Origin: Kumtagia sp044326205
Lineage (GTDB): Bacteria > Pseudomonadota > Alphaproteobacteria > Rhizobiales > Rhizobiaceae
DNA: 64,000 nucleotides
Assembly: GCF_044326205.1 (NCBI RefSeq)
Contig: NZ_JBIRCY010000040.1
Coordinates: forward strand, 1 to 64,000
Reading direction: 5' to 3'
The notes below the pieces were generated by a model. That model ran no database searches. It saw nothing but the letters and a program-made list of their open reading frames with translations, and was not told where the DNA came from. The stretch's first letter is position 1. Every line of letters starts with the position of its first letter. The translations under genes and the position numbers were made by a program. Below are positions 53,801 to 60,390 of the stretch, in pieces.

Positions 53801-54233
53801 AACGAGTGGAGATTACTACAACTCTGCTCGTGCAATTATCGATCTGGCGAATCTTTCTGGCGCCGAGTCCACTCTGACCGGGGAGGAAAAGACGCGCCTC
53901 ATCGAGGCTTACCACTTTCTGTACAATGAACGCCTGTTTGATCTCTTCGACAAATGTCACGAGGCCCTATGGCGTGTATTTGAGAGGGCTGGAGACCGCG
54001 CCAATCTCCTTAATCTGTTCCGACGAAGTTCATTTATCTGGCGGCTGAATGGCCGCGAGCACAAAGAAATGAAGTATCTTGCGTCGTTGCGGAAAGTGGT
54101 GCGCGATCTAATCGCAGCAGGAATTACACAGGCCAATCGTGATGGAGCATATTTTATCGTCAGGGTTACGGTTGTGACTGGCACTGCGCTCAACGATTTG
54201 CTACTGGATAAATCAAGTTCGGTAGCAAAATAG
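50889..54233 (+). CDS. metallophosphoesterase - degenerate P-loop (STAND-like) - helical repeat fusion, candidate defence protein
   Basis: The 1114-residue protein has three parts. Residues about 15-300 are a calcineurin-type phosphoesterase with all metal motifs: LSDLHVG (D21, H23), GDL (D62), GNHD (101-103), VTHQP (H237) and GHMHQPD (H268, H270). Residues about 380-720 resemble a STAND/AAA NTPase: Walker B TILILDDIDLA near 495-505 and a Walker A position ISADWGMGLDGF where the Lys and Thr of GxGK(S/T) are replaced. Residues about 780-1100 are helical, TPR-like (RSLRMTGSAQEARDVLLKLD). GAGG precedes the ATG at 50889. GC is lower than in neighbours and it ends the rightward gene run. Effector-NTPase-repeat sensors of this type are known from bacterial antiphage STAND proteins; the function here is inferred. 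Confidence 0.75.
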   Translation: MATDDTTSSEDSLVRWLHLSDLHVGVRYQNQLWPRFKTIFLKDLDDLLRRTGKIDLLIFSGDLAQQGKKEEFSQFDEVLDEILDRISRSQDAPMVITVPGNHDLVRPSNLKPESVALKQFWSNPELRAGFWDNEGDSYRSFLSGVFANYSEWRDRAIEKKIHVPPTRNGLLPGDSSYLVTTKSGKIGVVGLNSTWLQLTQGNYQGELHVDARQILNVTEDRPDEWVGANQVNLLVTHQPANWLHSNRPSTWENDVNPPGRFDAHLFGHMHQPDTLTLKHAGSPNRLSMQAASLFGLERTGDGEFERIQGYSVNEIRMKLCKRTLISWPRRRITTTSGRDKLDRDAEQDLDEESGSFSVTYEIEKTATLGVTVESYTTSTSTDLELGQLPPFDLTATLFATGEARAHRNVRRVEQETCLHALSKARIVWISADWGMGLDGFVSSIRDKIGVQAECVFSLDFSEFRERKSFFDALQTRLNASFQQICEAIANVGPTILILDDIDLAAHPELQPDIEALASTIADFASQTRVIIRSRRRPRVTAYQIVELRALEEPDVATYASESEIGGSRYGKPDAASKLFRHTDGVPTRIDDALRDLEIVSLEDLIASNPDFGATGNALAGAPQALVTSVRELQQSQDRAEQRAYELLLALAALPQGEQLTRLKRFLGVHPLGPIHARALLEKSLIDTVGLTALDVNTDSTDKALVVPRPVRDFVRETMSDEVASSTDRKAINLYFGEDWTSGSIRNSPTGKRVREAFCPGYEIQNSCTLILRVTRRSLDSGITADIESAIRLALAFVDALADGDHFRAVVSLCEDMVHLISDHSKYDKELTKFNYEYARSLRMTGSAQEARDVLLKLDETKLDRSDRQQAALSLAMCYDSLGDEKNAVDAAKHTISINRHSNAALHGKVIIAEQIEDEAERESELRKLLRQSVQKKAHTLTNNIRLELARNGALRGENTYEALKEITKDARTSGDYYNSARAIIDLANLSGAESTLTGEEKTRLIEAYHFLYNERLFDLFDKCHEALWRVFERAGDRANLLNLFRRSSFIWRLNGREHKEMKYLASLRKVVRDLIAAGITQANRDGAYFIVRVTVVTGTALNDLLLDKSSSVAK

Positions 54234-54313
54234 AATGGTTGATGGTTCACAGGTGTTATGGGCGCATGCCCAGTATCTGTTCATCGAACTGATAACCGTT
54301 ATCAGATCGGCGC

Positions 54314-54664
54314 CTAGCGTCCCCCCATTACGAGATCCATGCGGGGCCTGCTCAGCTTCCAGTGTTTCGCACTGCGGCCAAACCCCAACGGCATCTGTGC
54401 CACCCACAGCCGGTGTTCCTTGGCGATGACGCGAATACGGCTTTTCGATAGTCCGTAGCGCTTGGCGGCGCCACCGGTCGACATCACGTTCCTTGCAGAG
54501 AACGCCCATTCGTCATCGAAAACACGCGTATCGATCTCGGCGTCGCCGCGCTTTTCCTTTAAGGCTGCCTCGATCTTAGCGAGCGCGCTGTGCGCTTCGG
54601 CGACGCGCGCCTTCTGGAGCACGACGAGCCTTTCGAGGGTGACGACGTCGAGAGTGTCCCACAT
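54314..54664 (-). CDS. hypothetical protein with coiled coil and helix-turn-helix
   Basis: The 116-residue protein has a helical N-terminal half (TLERLVVLQKARVAEAHSAL) and a likely DNA-binding helix-turn-helix (GGAAKRYGLSKSRIRVIAKE). It is the last gene of the leftward operon of the element and converges on the large phosphoesterase gene. It may regulate element genes. Confidence 0.65.
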   Translation of the reverse strand: MWDTLDVVTLERLVVLQKARVAEAHSALAKIEAALKEKRGDAEIDTRVFDDEWAFSARNVMSTGGAAKRYGLSKSRIRVIAKEHRLWVAQMPLGFGRSAKHWKLSRPRMDLVMGGR

Positions 54665-54679
54665 GGTATCAAACTCTAC

Positions 54680-54997
54680 TTAGGCGGCGTCATTTCCACC
54701 GGGGCGCGGGGTGGCATGGCGCCGGGCGTCACGGCGGCGGATTTCCGCGTTGACCGCGTCGGTGAAGGCGCCGACTTCGGCTTCAATAACCGTTTCGGGG
54801 AAGCCGATTTCTTCCAGTTTGCGCTCCAATTCGAACAGGGTGCCGCCCCAGTAGTTGTGACGCTGTTTCTCGCTCTGGTTTTCCAGCTTGCCGACGACAT
54901 GGCGCACCTTGCCGATACGCTTTGCCTGGGGGAAAGCGATTATTTGGCACGGCGGCGGCGTCCATGCGAAAAGGGGGAGATCGGTTTCGTCTTTCAT
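54680..54997 (-). CDS. DUF6074 family protein
   Basis: The 105-residue protein has the pattern of the rhizobial DUF6074 family: LPLFAWTPPPCQIIAFPQAK, RIGKVRHVVGKL and a helical LFELERKLEEIGFPETVIEAE segment. Function is unknown. The family is frequent on rhizobial islands and phages. It starts 9 bases after the upstream gene ends, in the same operon. Confidence 0.75.
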   Translation of the reverse strand: MKDETDLPLFAWTPPPCQIIAFPQAKRIGKVRHVVGKLENQSEKQRHNYWGGTLFELERKLEEIGFPETVIEAEVGAFTDAVNAEIRRRDARRHATPRPGGNDAA

Positions 54998-55006
54998 GGC
55001 ATCACC

Positions 55007-55957
55007 TTAACACCAATCATCTTTGCGCCTCAGAAGCTCGGCGCGTAGCCACTTCTTTTCGGCTGGATCCATGGCCTTGTAGTCGGCCTCGATATCTTGG
55101 TTCGGTACGTACGGGTCGCGAACCCAGTGCTCTTTGATCCACCTCGCCATAGCCATGTTTTCGGCCGCCTTGCGGTTGTGGCCCTGCACTTCGATATTCG
55201 AGATATCGGAATCCATGAAGGGGTGTTCAAAGAGCCGGGTGTCAAAGGCTTCCTGAAGCAACTCAGAATCAAAACCGCCGCTAGGCGTCCTTTCCTTTTC
55301 AGGGGTTTTAAGAGCAGGGGTTTTAGATTCAGGGGTTATTCTTTCAGGGGTATACTCGTCCTGCTGTGCATTCGCCGATGCACAGTTTGCATTCTCGGAT
55401 GCACAGTTTGCGTCGGGCGATGCACCGTTTGCATCGACGGCTTCCGGCTTCGGCTTCGGCTTCGGCTTGAACGATGACGGACGGGCAAGTCTGATGCGGC
55501 GAAGCGATTTCACGTTGCCGTCATCGTCGGTGTATTTCGAAATCAGAATGATGATCCATCCCGCACGAGCCACCGTGGCGAGTCCACGGCCACAGACACT
55601 CTCGCTACGCCTGCAACGGCGGGAAAGTTCGGAGTTGGGAATTATGGTGTTGAGCCATTCCCAATTGAAGGTGCTGAAGATCGGCCAGAGAACACGGTAG
55701 GCTAGGTCATCCACAACCATGGCCTCGGTACAATCATCCATCCATTTATCGCGGGCATCGCGCTGTCCTGCGGCGTCCTTTGGCCACTTCACAGGCCGCG
55801 CGATATCGCTGGGGATCTTCGGTTTCTTTTTGCGGGGCGGGATAACCGGTTTCTTGCCGGCTTCCTTGCGAGCTTTCGGTTTGCTTTTAGGGCGGAGATC
55901 CGGTTCTGGCGCCGGGCTTGCCTGATCGCCGAAATGTGAGGTATTCTCGTGTTTCAT
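55007..55957 (-). CDS. hypothetical protein, possible replication initiator-like
   Basis: The 316-residue protein has a Lys/Pro-rich N-terminus, a globular middle (AMVVDDLAYRVLWPIFSTFNWEWL, NSELSRRCRRSESVCGRGLA, ARAGWIIILISKYTDDDGNV) with winged-helix character, and a linker with repeats (DANCASENANCASANA; TPESKTPALKTPEKE). A C-terminal charged domain follows. Position in the early-gene operon and the winged-helix-like part suggest a replication protein, but no family is confirmed. A candidate antisense RNA faces its start. Confidence 0.6.
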   Translation of the reverse strand: MKHENTSHFGDQASPAPEPDLRPKSKPKARKEAGKKPVIPPRKKKPKIPSDIARPVKWPKDAAGQRDARDKWMDDCTEAMVVDDLAYRVLWPIFSTFNWEWLNTIIPNSELSRRCRRSESVCGRGLATVARAGWIIILISKYTDDDGNVKSLRRIRLARPSSFKPKPKPKPEAVDANGASPDANCASENANCASANAQQDEYTPERITPESKTPALKTPEKERTPSGGFDSELLQEAFDTRLFEHPFMDSDISNIEVQGHNRKAAENMAMARWIKEHWVRDPYVPNQDIEADYKAMDPAEKKWLRAELLRRKDDWC

Positions 55958-56035
55958 ATCGCTATTCGCTTAGGGATGTGGATCGATCGAATGAGCCAGC
56001 GCCGGGGCGTCACCCACAAAGGCGCTGGCTTTTTC
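55954..56035 (+). ncRNA. candidate antisense RNA facing the 316-residue gene start
   Basis: On the plus strand TTGCCT (55918-55923), an 18-base spacer and TATTCT (55942-55947) look like a promoter. About 45 bases later a strong hairpin AGCCAGCGCC (55994-56003) with GGCGCTGGCT (56021-56030) runs into TTTTT. No plus-strand gene is there. An RNA of about 80 bases would be complementary to the 5' region of the leftward mRNA around the start codon at 55957. The hairpin is solid; the RNA is inferred. Confidence 0.45.
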
Positions 56036-56345
56036 ATGTTGGTGTGCGCACGCCTTTGCGACGCGCCAGCGCGAGAAGCGCTGGAGAACGCTCGGCACGG
56101 GCCATGTCGAGAGCTTCCCCTAAGGCTGCATCGAGGATCCGGCGTATGGTCGTCATGGCGCGGTCGAGTTCTTCGCCCTTGAAACCGTCTTCGACCAGAG
56201 CGGCGCGATAGTTCGCGACATGGTTATCGATGGCACCCTGTCTGAGACGGGGCGGCAATTTTGCGACGCGGTCGCCACGGGCCGCGATGTCGCCACGCTG
56301 CATCCGGGAGTACATGAAGAGCGTAGAGGGCTGGGGCGCCTTCAT
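56034..56345 (-). CDS. small hypothetical protein
   Basis: The 103-residue product has a basic, helical sequence (GDIAARGDRVAKLPPRLRQG, HVANYRAALVEDGFKGEELD, RAMTTIRRILDAALGEALDM). Its ATG overlaps the previous stop (ATGA). The residues MYSRMQRG could be a later start. No family is recognised; it belongs to the leftward early operon. Confidence 0.65.
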   Translation of the reverse strand: MKAPQPSTLFMYSRMQRGDIAARGDRVAKLPPRLRQGAIDNHVANYRAALVEDGFKGEELDRAMTTIRRILDAALGEALDMARAERSPALLALARRKGVRTPT

Positions 56346-56626
56346 TCAGCGCCCCCTTCAAGCGGAGGAAGCTGGGCGAGTTCGGCGAGCCGCTTTGTCA
56401 TCGCGGCGATGTAGACCTCAAACATCAGGCCGCAGAGTTGAGGTGCTTCATCCATGAAGGCCGTCGGAATGCAGAGGTGAAGCATCTCCGACGCGGCGGC
56501 ACTCATCGCGGCGAGTTGGATACCCGGGCGCGTCCAATGGCCGGGCCTGGCGGCAAAGGCGGTCTCAGCCATTGCGATGCCGGCGCGGGTGGCAAGCGCC
56601 TGAATGGAGGTGCGAGCGTTGGTCAT
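56342..56626 (-). CDS. small hypothetical protein
   Basis: The 94-residue product starts MTNARTSIQALATRAGIAMA and is alanine-rich and helical (ETAFAARPGHWTRPGIQLAA, CGLMFEVYIAAMTKRLAELA). Its ATG overlaps the stop of the Cys/His-rich gene before it and its stop overlaps the next ATG, so translation is coupled at both ends. Confidence 0.6.
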   Translation of the reverse strand: MTNARTSIQALATRAGIAMAETAFAARPGHWTRPGIQLAAMSAAASEMLHLCIPTAFMDEAPQLCGLMFEVYIAAMTKRLAELAQLPPLEGGAE

Positions 56627-56760
56627 AACGCCACCCCCGTCAGTGTAGAGCCGCGCGCGCATACTTTACCGGGAAGCATGCCATGGGCGTGACAACCATC
56701 ACGATGGAAGCCTTGGCAATGCCGGCGCTTGCGGGCGGTGGTGGTGGCAACGGTGCTCAC
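56623..56760 (-). CDS. 45-residue Cys/His-rich protein
   Basis: A GTG at 56760 overlaps the upstream stop (GTGA), and the TGA at 56623-56625 overlaps the next ATG. The product contains KRRHCQGFHRDGCHAHG and GKVCARGS, with three cysteines and several histidines spaced like a small zinc-binding motif. It exactly fills the gap between its neighbours. Function is unknown. Confidence 0.65.
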   Translation of the reverse strand: MSTVATTTARKRRHCQGFHRDGCHAHGMLPGKVCARGSTLTGVAL

Positions 56761-56999
56761 GGCGCCACCCATTCGTCAGGTACGTGGTGCCCGTTCTTTT
56801 TCACCTCGCGGATGCGCCTATCAAGCGGCATCTGGAGAATGTGCCGGGTGTAGGTCATATCCATCGCAACTACGGGAACATCGACCGCGATTGCGGCCTG
56901 TTTCAACTCGTGCTCAATCATCTCCATGGCGCGGGTTTTGTCGGCAACCGTGCAAACAATTTTTCGGATGCGCTCCGATAGCTGGTCCAGCGCGCTCAT
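56757..56999 (-). CDS. small hypothetical protein
   Basis: The 80-residue product begins MSALDQLSERIRKIVCTVAD and ends REVKKNGHHVPDEWVAP. Its ATG overlaps the stop of the upstream gene (ATGA). The helical, charged N-terminal part and small C-terminal motif give no recognisable family. Confidence 0.6.
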   Translation of the reverse strand: MSALDQLSERIRKIVCTVADKTRAMEMIEHELKQAAIAVDVPVVAMDMTYTRHILQMPLDRRIREVKKNGHHVPDEWVAP

Positions 57000-57208
57000 A
57001 CCTGCGCCTCTTTGATATCCGACAGCACCACGAGTGCTTCCGCTGTGGTGACGCCCCACGCCGCGCGCGCCTCCCCAACGATTTGAGGCGGCGACAGGCG
57101 CACGCCCTCGCGGCGCGAAAACTCGGCGGCTACCTCAATGACGAAGGCCCATTGGTGATCGATGGCGGGAGTGCCGCCCAGCTTGGCGGGGATCTGACGA
57201 ATATCCAT
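56996..57208 (-). CDS. small hypothetical protein
   Basis: The 70-residue product MDIRQIPAKLGGTPAIDHQW to VVLSDIKEAQV shares one base with the AlpA-like stop codon upstream and overlaps the next gene by four bases. No family is recognised. Confidence 0.6.
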   Translation of the reverse strand: MDIRQIPAKLGGTPAIDHQWAFVIEVAAEFSRREGVRLSPPQIVGEARAAWGVTTAEALVVLSDIKEAQV

Positions 57209-57402
57209 TATTTGTCCTCGCCATTGTCGCCGGTGACATGCGCCAACAGCTTTTTGCGAGAGCCAACCCAGCGGCCTGCAACCTTACGCGCCGGCAGCCT
57301 TCCTGCTTCAAGCATGTGAAAGGTTTGGCGCTCATTACGATTGATAGCCACACCGATGGCCTTGGCACCCCAAACCAGATCAGGTTCCGATTCAACGCTC
57401 AC
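57208..57402 (-). CDS. AlpA/excisionase-like small DNA-binding protein
   Basis: The 64-residue protein has a MerR/AlpA-like helix-turn-helix: GAKAIGVAINRNERQTFHML followed by EAGRLPARKVAGRWVGSRKK, the usual recognition-helix and wing of excisionase-type proteins. It is the first gene of the leftward operon and is divergent from the zinc-ribbon/integrase operon, so it could direct excision or early transcription. Confidence 0.75.
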   Translation of the reverse strand: MSVESEPDLVWGAKAIGVAINRNERQTFHMLEAGRLPARKVAGRWVGSRKKLLAHVTGDNGEDK

Positions 57403-57517
57403 GTTGTTACCCCAAAAAGAAAATTCGTCGTAACCATCCGTAGCAGGTTGCCAGCTTTTGGAGAACGCTGTAGCCTATGCCATACCACGACTGAGATTTT
57501 TAGCGTAACAGGCCCAG

Positions 57518-58162
57518 ATGATTCCGATCTTACTGGAATGGAAGAAGCCGAAAGGTAAGGTCGTGCTGGAGCGGCGCCCATGGCCAGATGTGGAATCGGC
57601 CCAATACGAATGCGTTGTCGCCGAAGGCGGCGACGTGGACATCGCCTTGCGTTCAATCAATCTCGAAAACCCAATCGCCCTGAAGTACATCAACTGCCGA
57701 ACCGACGACGATCTCCTAACTTTCGTCTCGCTGTACGGTGATCCATTCGGGTTCGGCGATCTGAAATATCGCCCCGTCTACAGGTATCTAACAGACACCG
57801 ACTATCTGGAACTCGCGCTCTTTGCGTTGGCCGGTGAGCGGCAAAACAGAAACCGTTCTCATATCGAAGCCGTGCTTCATGACATCCGCTTGAAGCCCGT
57901 TTTTGAGTTCTTCGACAGCGGCAAAGCACGGGTGATCATGAGCGCCCCGTCGCTTTACGCGTTTATGGCAATGGAAGTTGCCGCAGCAGGTGAAGCTGGG
58001 GCCACACTCCGCAAGTGTGCGCATTGCCAGGAATTGTTCTTAATCGGCCCTATGACGAATAGGCGGGATACCGCCATCTATTGTCGAGATAGATGTCGTG
58101 TGTACGCCTCGCGGGCTAGGAAGGCTGGAAAGGGAGGACGAGATGTCGGTCCGGAAACGTGA
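57518..58162 (+). CDS. zinc-ribbon (CGNR-like) hypothetical protein
   Basis: The 214-residue protein ends in a likely zinc ribbon, CAHCQELFL then YCRDRCRVYASRARK, similar to CGNR-type zinc fingers. The N-terminal 150 residues are not recognised. Its last 20 bases overlap the integrase gene, so the two are co-transcribed. It might be a regulator of the element. Confidence 0.65.
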   Translation: MIPILLEWKKPKGKVVLERRPWPDVESAQYECVVAEGGDVDIALRSINLENPIALKYINCRTDDDLLTFVSLYGDPFGFGDLKYRPVYRYLTDTDYLELALFALAGERQNRNRSHIEAVLHDIRLKPVFEFFDSGKARVIMSAPSLYAFMAMEVAAAGEAGATLRKCAHCQELFLIGPMTNRRDTAIYCRDRCRVYASRARKAGKGGRDVGPET

Positions 58163-59396
58163 ATGGATAACGGCGAGCGGAGACAAGAAATCGGGCTGGG
58201 TGGCCGACTACCGAGACGTCAAAGGTACGCGCCGGCTGAAAACCTTCGACAAGAAAAAGGACGCCGATAGCTTCGCCGTCACAGCCGGTGTTGAAGTTCG
58301 CGAAGGCGTTCACGTTGCGGATAGCGCAAGCGTGACAGTCAGCACGGCTGCTTCATTCTGGGTTGTTACCGGCAAGGTCAGCGGTCTGGAACGCAGTACC
58401 ATTGCACAGCGCCAGCGGCATATAGATCACCATATCGAGCCGCTGATCGGCCAGACTCTGCTTTCACATTTAAACGTTCCAGGCATACGCTCATTCGAAG
58501 ACAGGTTGCGTAGCGAAGGCCGCTCCGCTGCGATGGTGAAGAAGGTTCTCGTTTCACTGGGTGGGATCCTCGCTGACGCGCAAGAGCGGGGACTGGCGAC
58601 ACGCAACCCTGTTAGGGATATGCGCAGGAACCGGAACGGCAAAGAACGGCAAGCCGAGAAGCGACAGAAGCGGAAGCTCCGCGTCGGCGTCGATATTCCG
58701 ACGCGTGAAGAAGCCAAGGCCATGATTGCGGCCGCGAATGGCCGCTGGCGACCGTTCGTCATAACGTTGATTTTCACGGGCATGCGCTCTTCGGAACTGC
58801 GCGGCTTGCGTTGGGAAGACTTGAGTGTCGAAAAGCGCGAGATCAACGTCACTCAGCGCGCCGACGAGTTCAACGAGATCGGCCGGCCAAAATCAGAATC
58901 CGGTGAGCGGTCGATTCCCGTCCCGCCGATTGTAATTAACACGTTGAAGGAATGGCGGCTGGCATGTCCGCGACGCGCCACTCCTGAAATGGACGCCGAC
59001 GGAAAGCCGGTGAAGGAATTGCACTATGTGTTCCCTAACGGAAAAGGCCATATCGAAAGCTACTCCAATATCGTGAAGCGCGGTCTGCAACCGCTGCAAA
59101 TCGAGGCGGGAATCACCAAGCCGAAGCTGGATAAGGGTGGTACACCGATCCGCGACAAGGACGGGAATCAGGTTATGTCAGCGAAATATAACGGGCTTCA
59201 TGCTTTCCGTCATTTCTTTGCTAGCTGGCTTATAAACAGTAAGTCTGACGGTGGTTTAGGGTTATTGCCGAAGACTGTCCAAGAAAGAATGGGGCATAGC
59301 TCCATTATCCAGACAATGGATACTTATGGGCATTTGTTCCCGCGCGGCGACGATGCGGACGAACTCGCCACGGCAGAAGCGGCCATGCTAAAATGA
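58143..59396 (+). CDS. int: tyrosine-type site-specific integrase
   Basis: The 417-residue recombinase has an N-terminal arm-binding-like domain (GWVADYRDVKGTRRLKTFDK), a core SAM-like domain (about 75-160) and the catalytic domain. Catalytic residues are R in TGMRSSELRGLRW, HAFRH (H-x-x-R), the histidine in MGHSSIIQTM and the tyrosine in DTYGHLFP. It is next to attR, with the tRNA-Met repeat at both ends as target. AGGGAGGACGAG precedes the ATG at 58143. Confidence 0.95.
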   Translation: MSVRKREWITASGDKKSGWVADYRDVKGTRRLKTFDKKKDADSFAVTAGVEVREGVHVADSASVTVSTAASFWVVTGKVSGLERSTIAQRQRHIDHHIEPLIGQTLLSHLNVPGIRSFEDRLRSEGRSAAMVKKVLVSLGGILADAQERGLATRNPVRDMRRNRNGKERQAEKRQKRKLRVGVDIPTREEAKAMIAAANGRWRPFVITLIFTGMRSSELRGLRWEDLSVEKREINVTQRADEFNEIGRPKSESGERSIPVPPIVINTLKEWRLACPRRATPEMDADGKPVKELHYVFPNGKGHIESYSNIVKRGLQPLQIEAGITKPKLDKGGTPIRDKDGNQVMSAKYNGLHAFRHFFASWLINSKSDGGLGLLPKTVQERMGHSSIIQTMDTYGHLFPRGDDADELATAEAAMLK

Positions 59397-59397
59397 G

Positions 59398-59416
59398 TGC
59401 GACAAGGATGCGACAT
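59398..59416. other. candidate integrase arm-type sites, right end
   Basis: TGCGACAA (59398-59405) and TGCGACAT (59409-59416) are 11 bases apart, the same octamer and spacing as near the left end. They lie just after the integrase stop and 38 bases before attR. Confidence 0.5.
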
Positions 59417-59453
59417 AGAGCGCCTGAAGCCTTGTGCTGCAAGGGTTTGACTA

Positions 59454-59501
59454 GGAATCATAATCCTGGGGTCGGGGGTTCGAGTCCCTCCTCCGCTACC
59501 A
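59454..59501 (+). repeat. attR: 48-base direct repeat of the tRNA-Met 3' end
   Basis: It is identical to 47608-47655. The flanks differ at once on both sides. It marks the right border of the element and is not part of a complete tRNA. Confidence 0.93.
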
Positions 59502-59795
59502 TCGCCGATGGCAAAACATTCTCCCTGGTTTTTCAATAGCCCTCAAAAGCCCAGCATTTCCGGGCTTTTTGAGCAAAATCTTGTGCGGGCTTTGACCGTT
59601 ACAGCAGCCGTTTTCGCTCTCTACAGGGGCACATTCTCCAAAGCTGGGGACTTGCCAAATCCGACACCAGGTTTTCGGCCGTTGATATTGCTAGGTTTTT
59701 CGCCGCACGCGCTCTAGGTAGTTTGACGTCAATATTGCTAGGCGCAGACGACTGGGATCGAACTCGCCGCCCAGCTTGAACCTCTGCGAGGCGCC

Positions 59796-60065
59796 ATGAA
59801 CAACCGCAAGATGATCCAACCTTCACCTCTCCGCGTAGATCAACCAAATACACCCTTGAAGGGGGCGCCTGGAGGAACCGCAGTGCAAGCGGATCAAAGG
59901 TCAAATACCGAAAAGTTGCGATATCTCCATGGAATGCTTCGCGAATTGAGGGATATCTCCGAGGCTGAGCGAATGCAGTTTCTCTGGCATTTGCTGGAAA
60001 TGGCATACATCGATTCTGGCGATATTCTACGGGCGCACAATCAAACGCAGATTCTCAAAAACTAA
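59796..60065 (+). CDS. hypothetical protein
   Basis: The 89-residue protein has an unstructured N-terminal half and a helical C-terminal half (EKLRYLHGMLRELRDISEAE, FLWHLLEMAYIDSGDILRAH). GCGAGGC precedes the ATG. A terminator follows at 60160. No family is recognised. Confidence 0.55.
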   Translation: MNNRKMIQPSPLRVDQPNTPLKGAPGGTAVQADQRSNTEKLRYLHGMLRELRDISEAERMQFLWHLLEMAYIDSGDILRAHNQTQILKN

Positions 60066-60159
60066 ACTCTGATAAGGGTTCGTTTACCCGTTCATTGCAG
60101 AATCACATGGCGGACATGTAGAGATTACCGCCTCAGGCAATACAGCCCGCTGTTCCGAG

Positions 60160-60191
60160 CCACCCCGCCGCCGGACCGGTGGGTTTTTTTT
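60160..60191 (+). terminator. Rho-independent terminator
   Basis: CCACC (60160-60164) pairs with GGTGG (60178-60182), with further CCGG-type pairing inside, followed by G and eight T residues. It probably ends the transcript of the 89-residue gene. Confidence 0.7.
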
Positions 60192-60292
60192 GTTTGCAAT
60201 ACGGAACTTTATTCCTTTCCCTATGTTCGGGTCGCTGATCGCAGCGCTGCCGCACCATCGCTGCGAGGGCGTGGGGGTTACCCTGCGTTGGA

Positions 60293-60328
60293 GCCCGACG
60301 CGTCTCCCTCGGCGCGGCGGGCTTTTTT
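60293..60328 (+). terminator. Rho-independent terminator
   Basis: GCCCGACGCG (60293 onward) can fold on CGCGGCGGGC ending near 60322, followed by six T residues. It lies 60 bases before the next gene on the same strand. Confidence 0.65.
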
Positions 60329-60390
60329 GGCTTCACCTATTTGTTCGCACGTGCGAGATAGCATCGAGATATCTCAAGGGACGCTGACAA

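Larger units (their letters stand above)
47656..59501. mobile_element. integrated element in tRNA-Met (phage satellite or reduced prophage)
   Basis: The 11.85-kb element is bounded by a 48-base direct repeat of the tRNA 3' end and has a tyrosine integrase next to the right repeat. Left to right it has a membrane protein, a capsid-like gene with small overlapping genes, a P27-type small-terminase-like gene, a large phosphoesterase/STAND-like cargo gene, a leftward operon of nine or more small genes including a possible replication gene and an AlpA-like DNA-binding gene, then a rightward zinc-ribbon gene and the integrase. Large terminase, portal, protease, tail and lysis genes are not seen. 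This fits a satellite that depends on a helper phage, or a decayed prophage. Confidence 0.85.
60066..60390. other. intergenic region with two terminators
   Basis: No gene is supported. It holds two Rho-independent terminators on the plus strand, listed separately. The 100-base stretch between them could encode a small RNA, but no promoter is obvious. Confidence 0.45.

Noticed and set aside
59454..59501. second tRNA-Met
   Set aside because: Only the 3' 48 bases are present; the acceptor 5' strand and D-arm are missing. It is an attachment-site copy.
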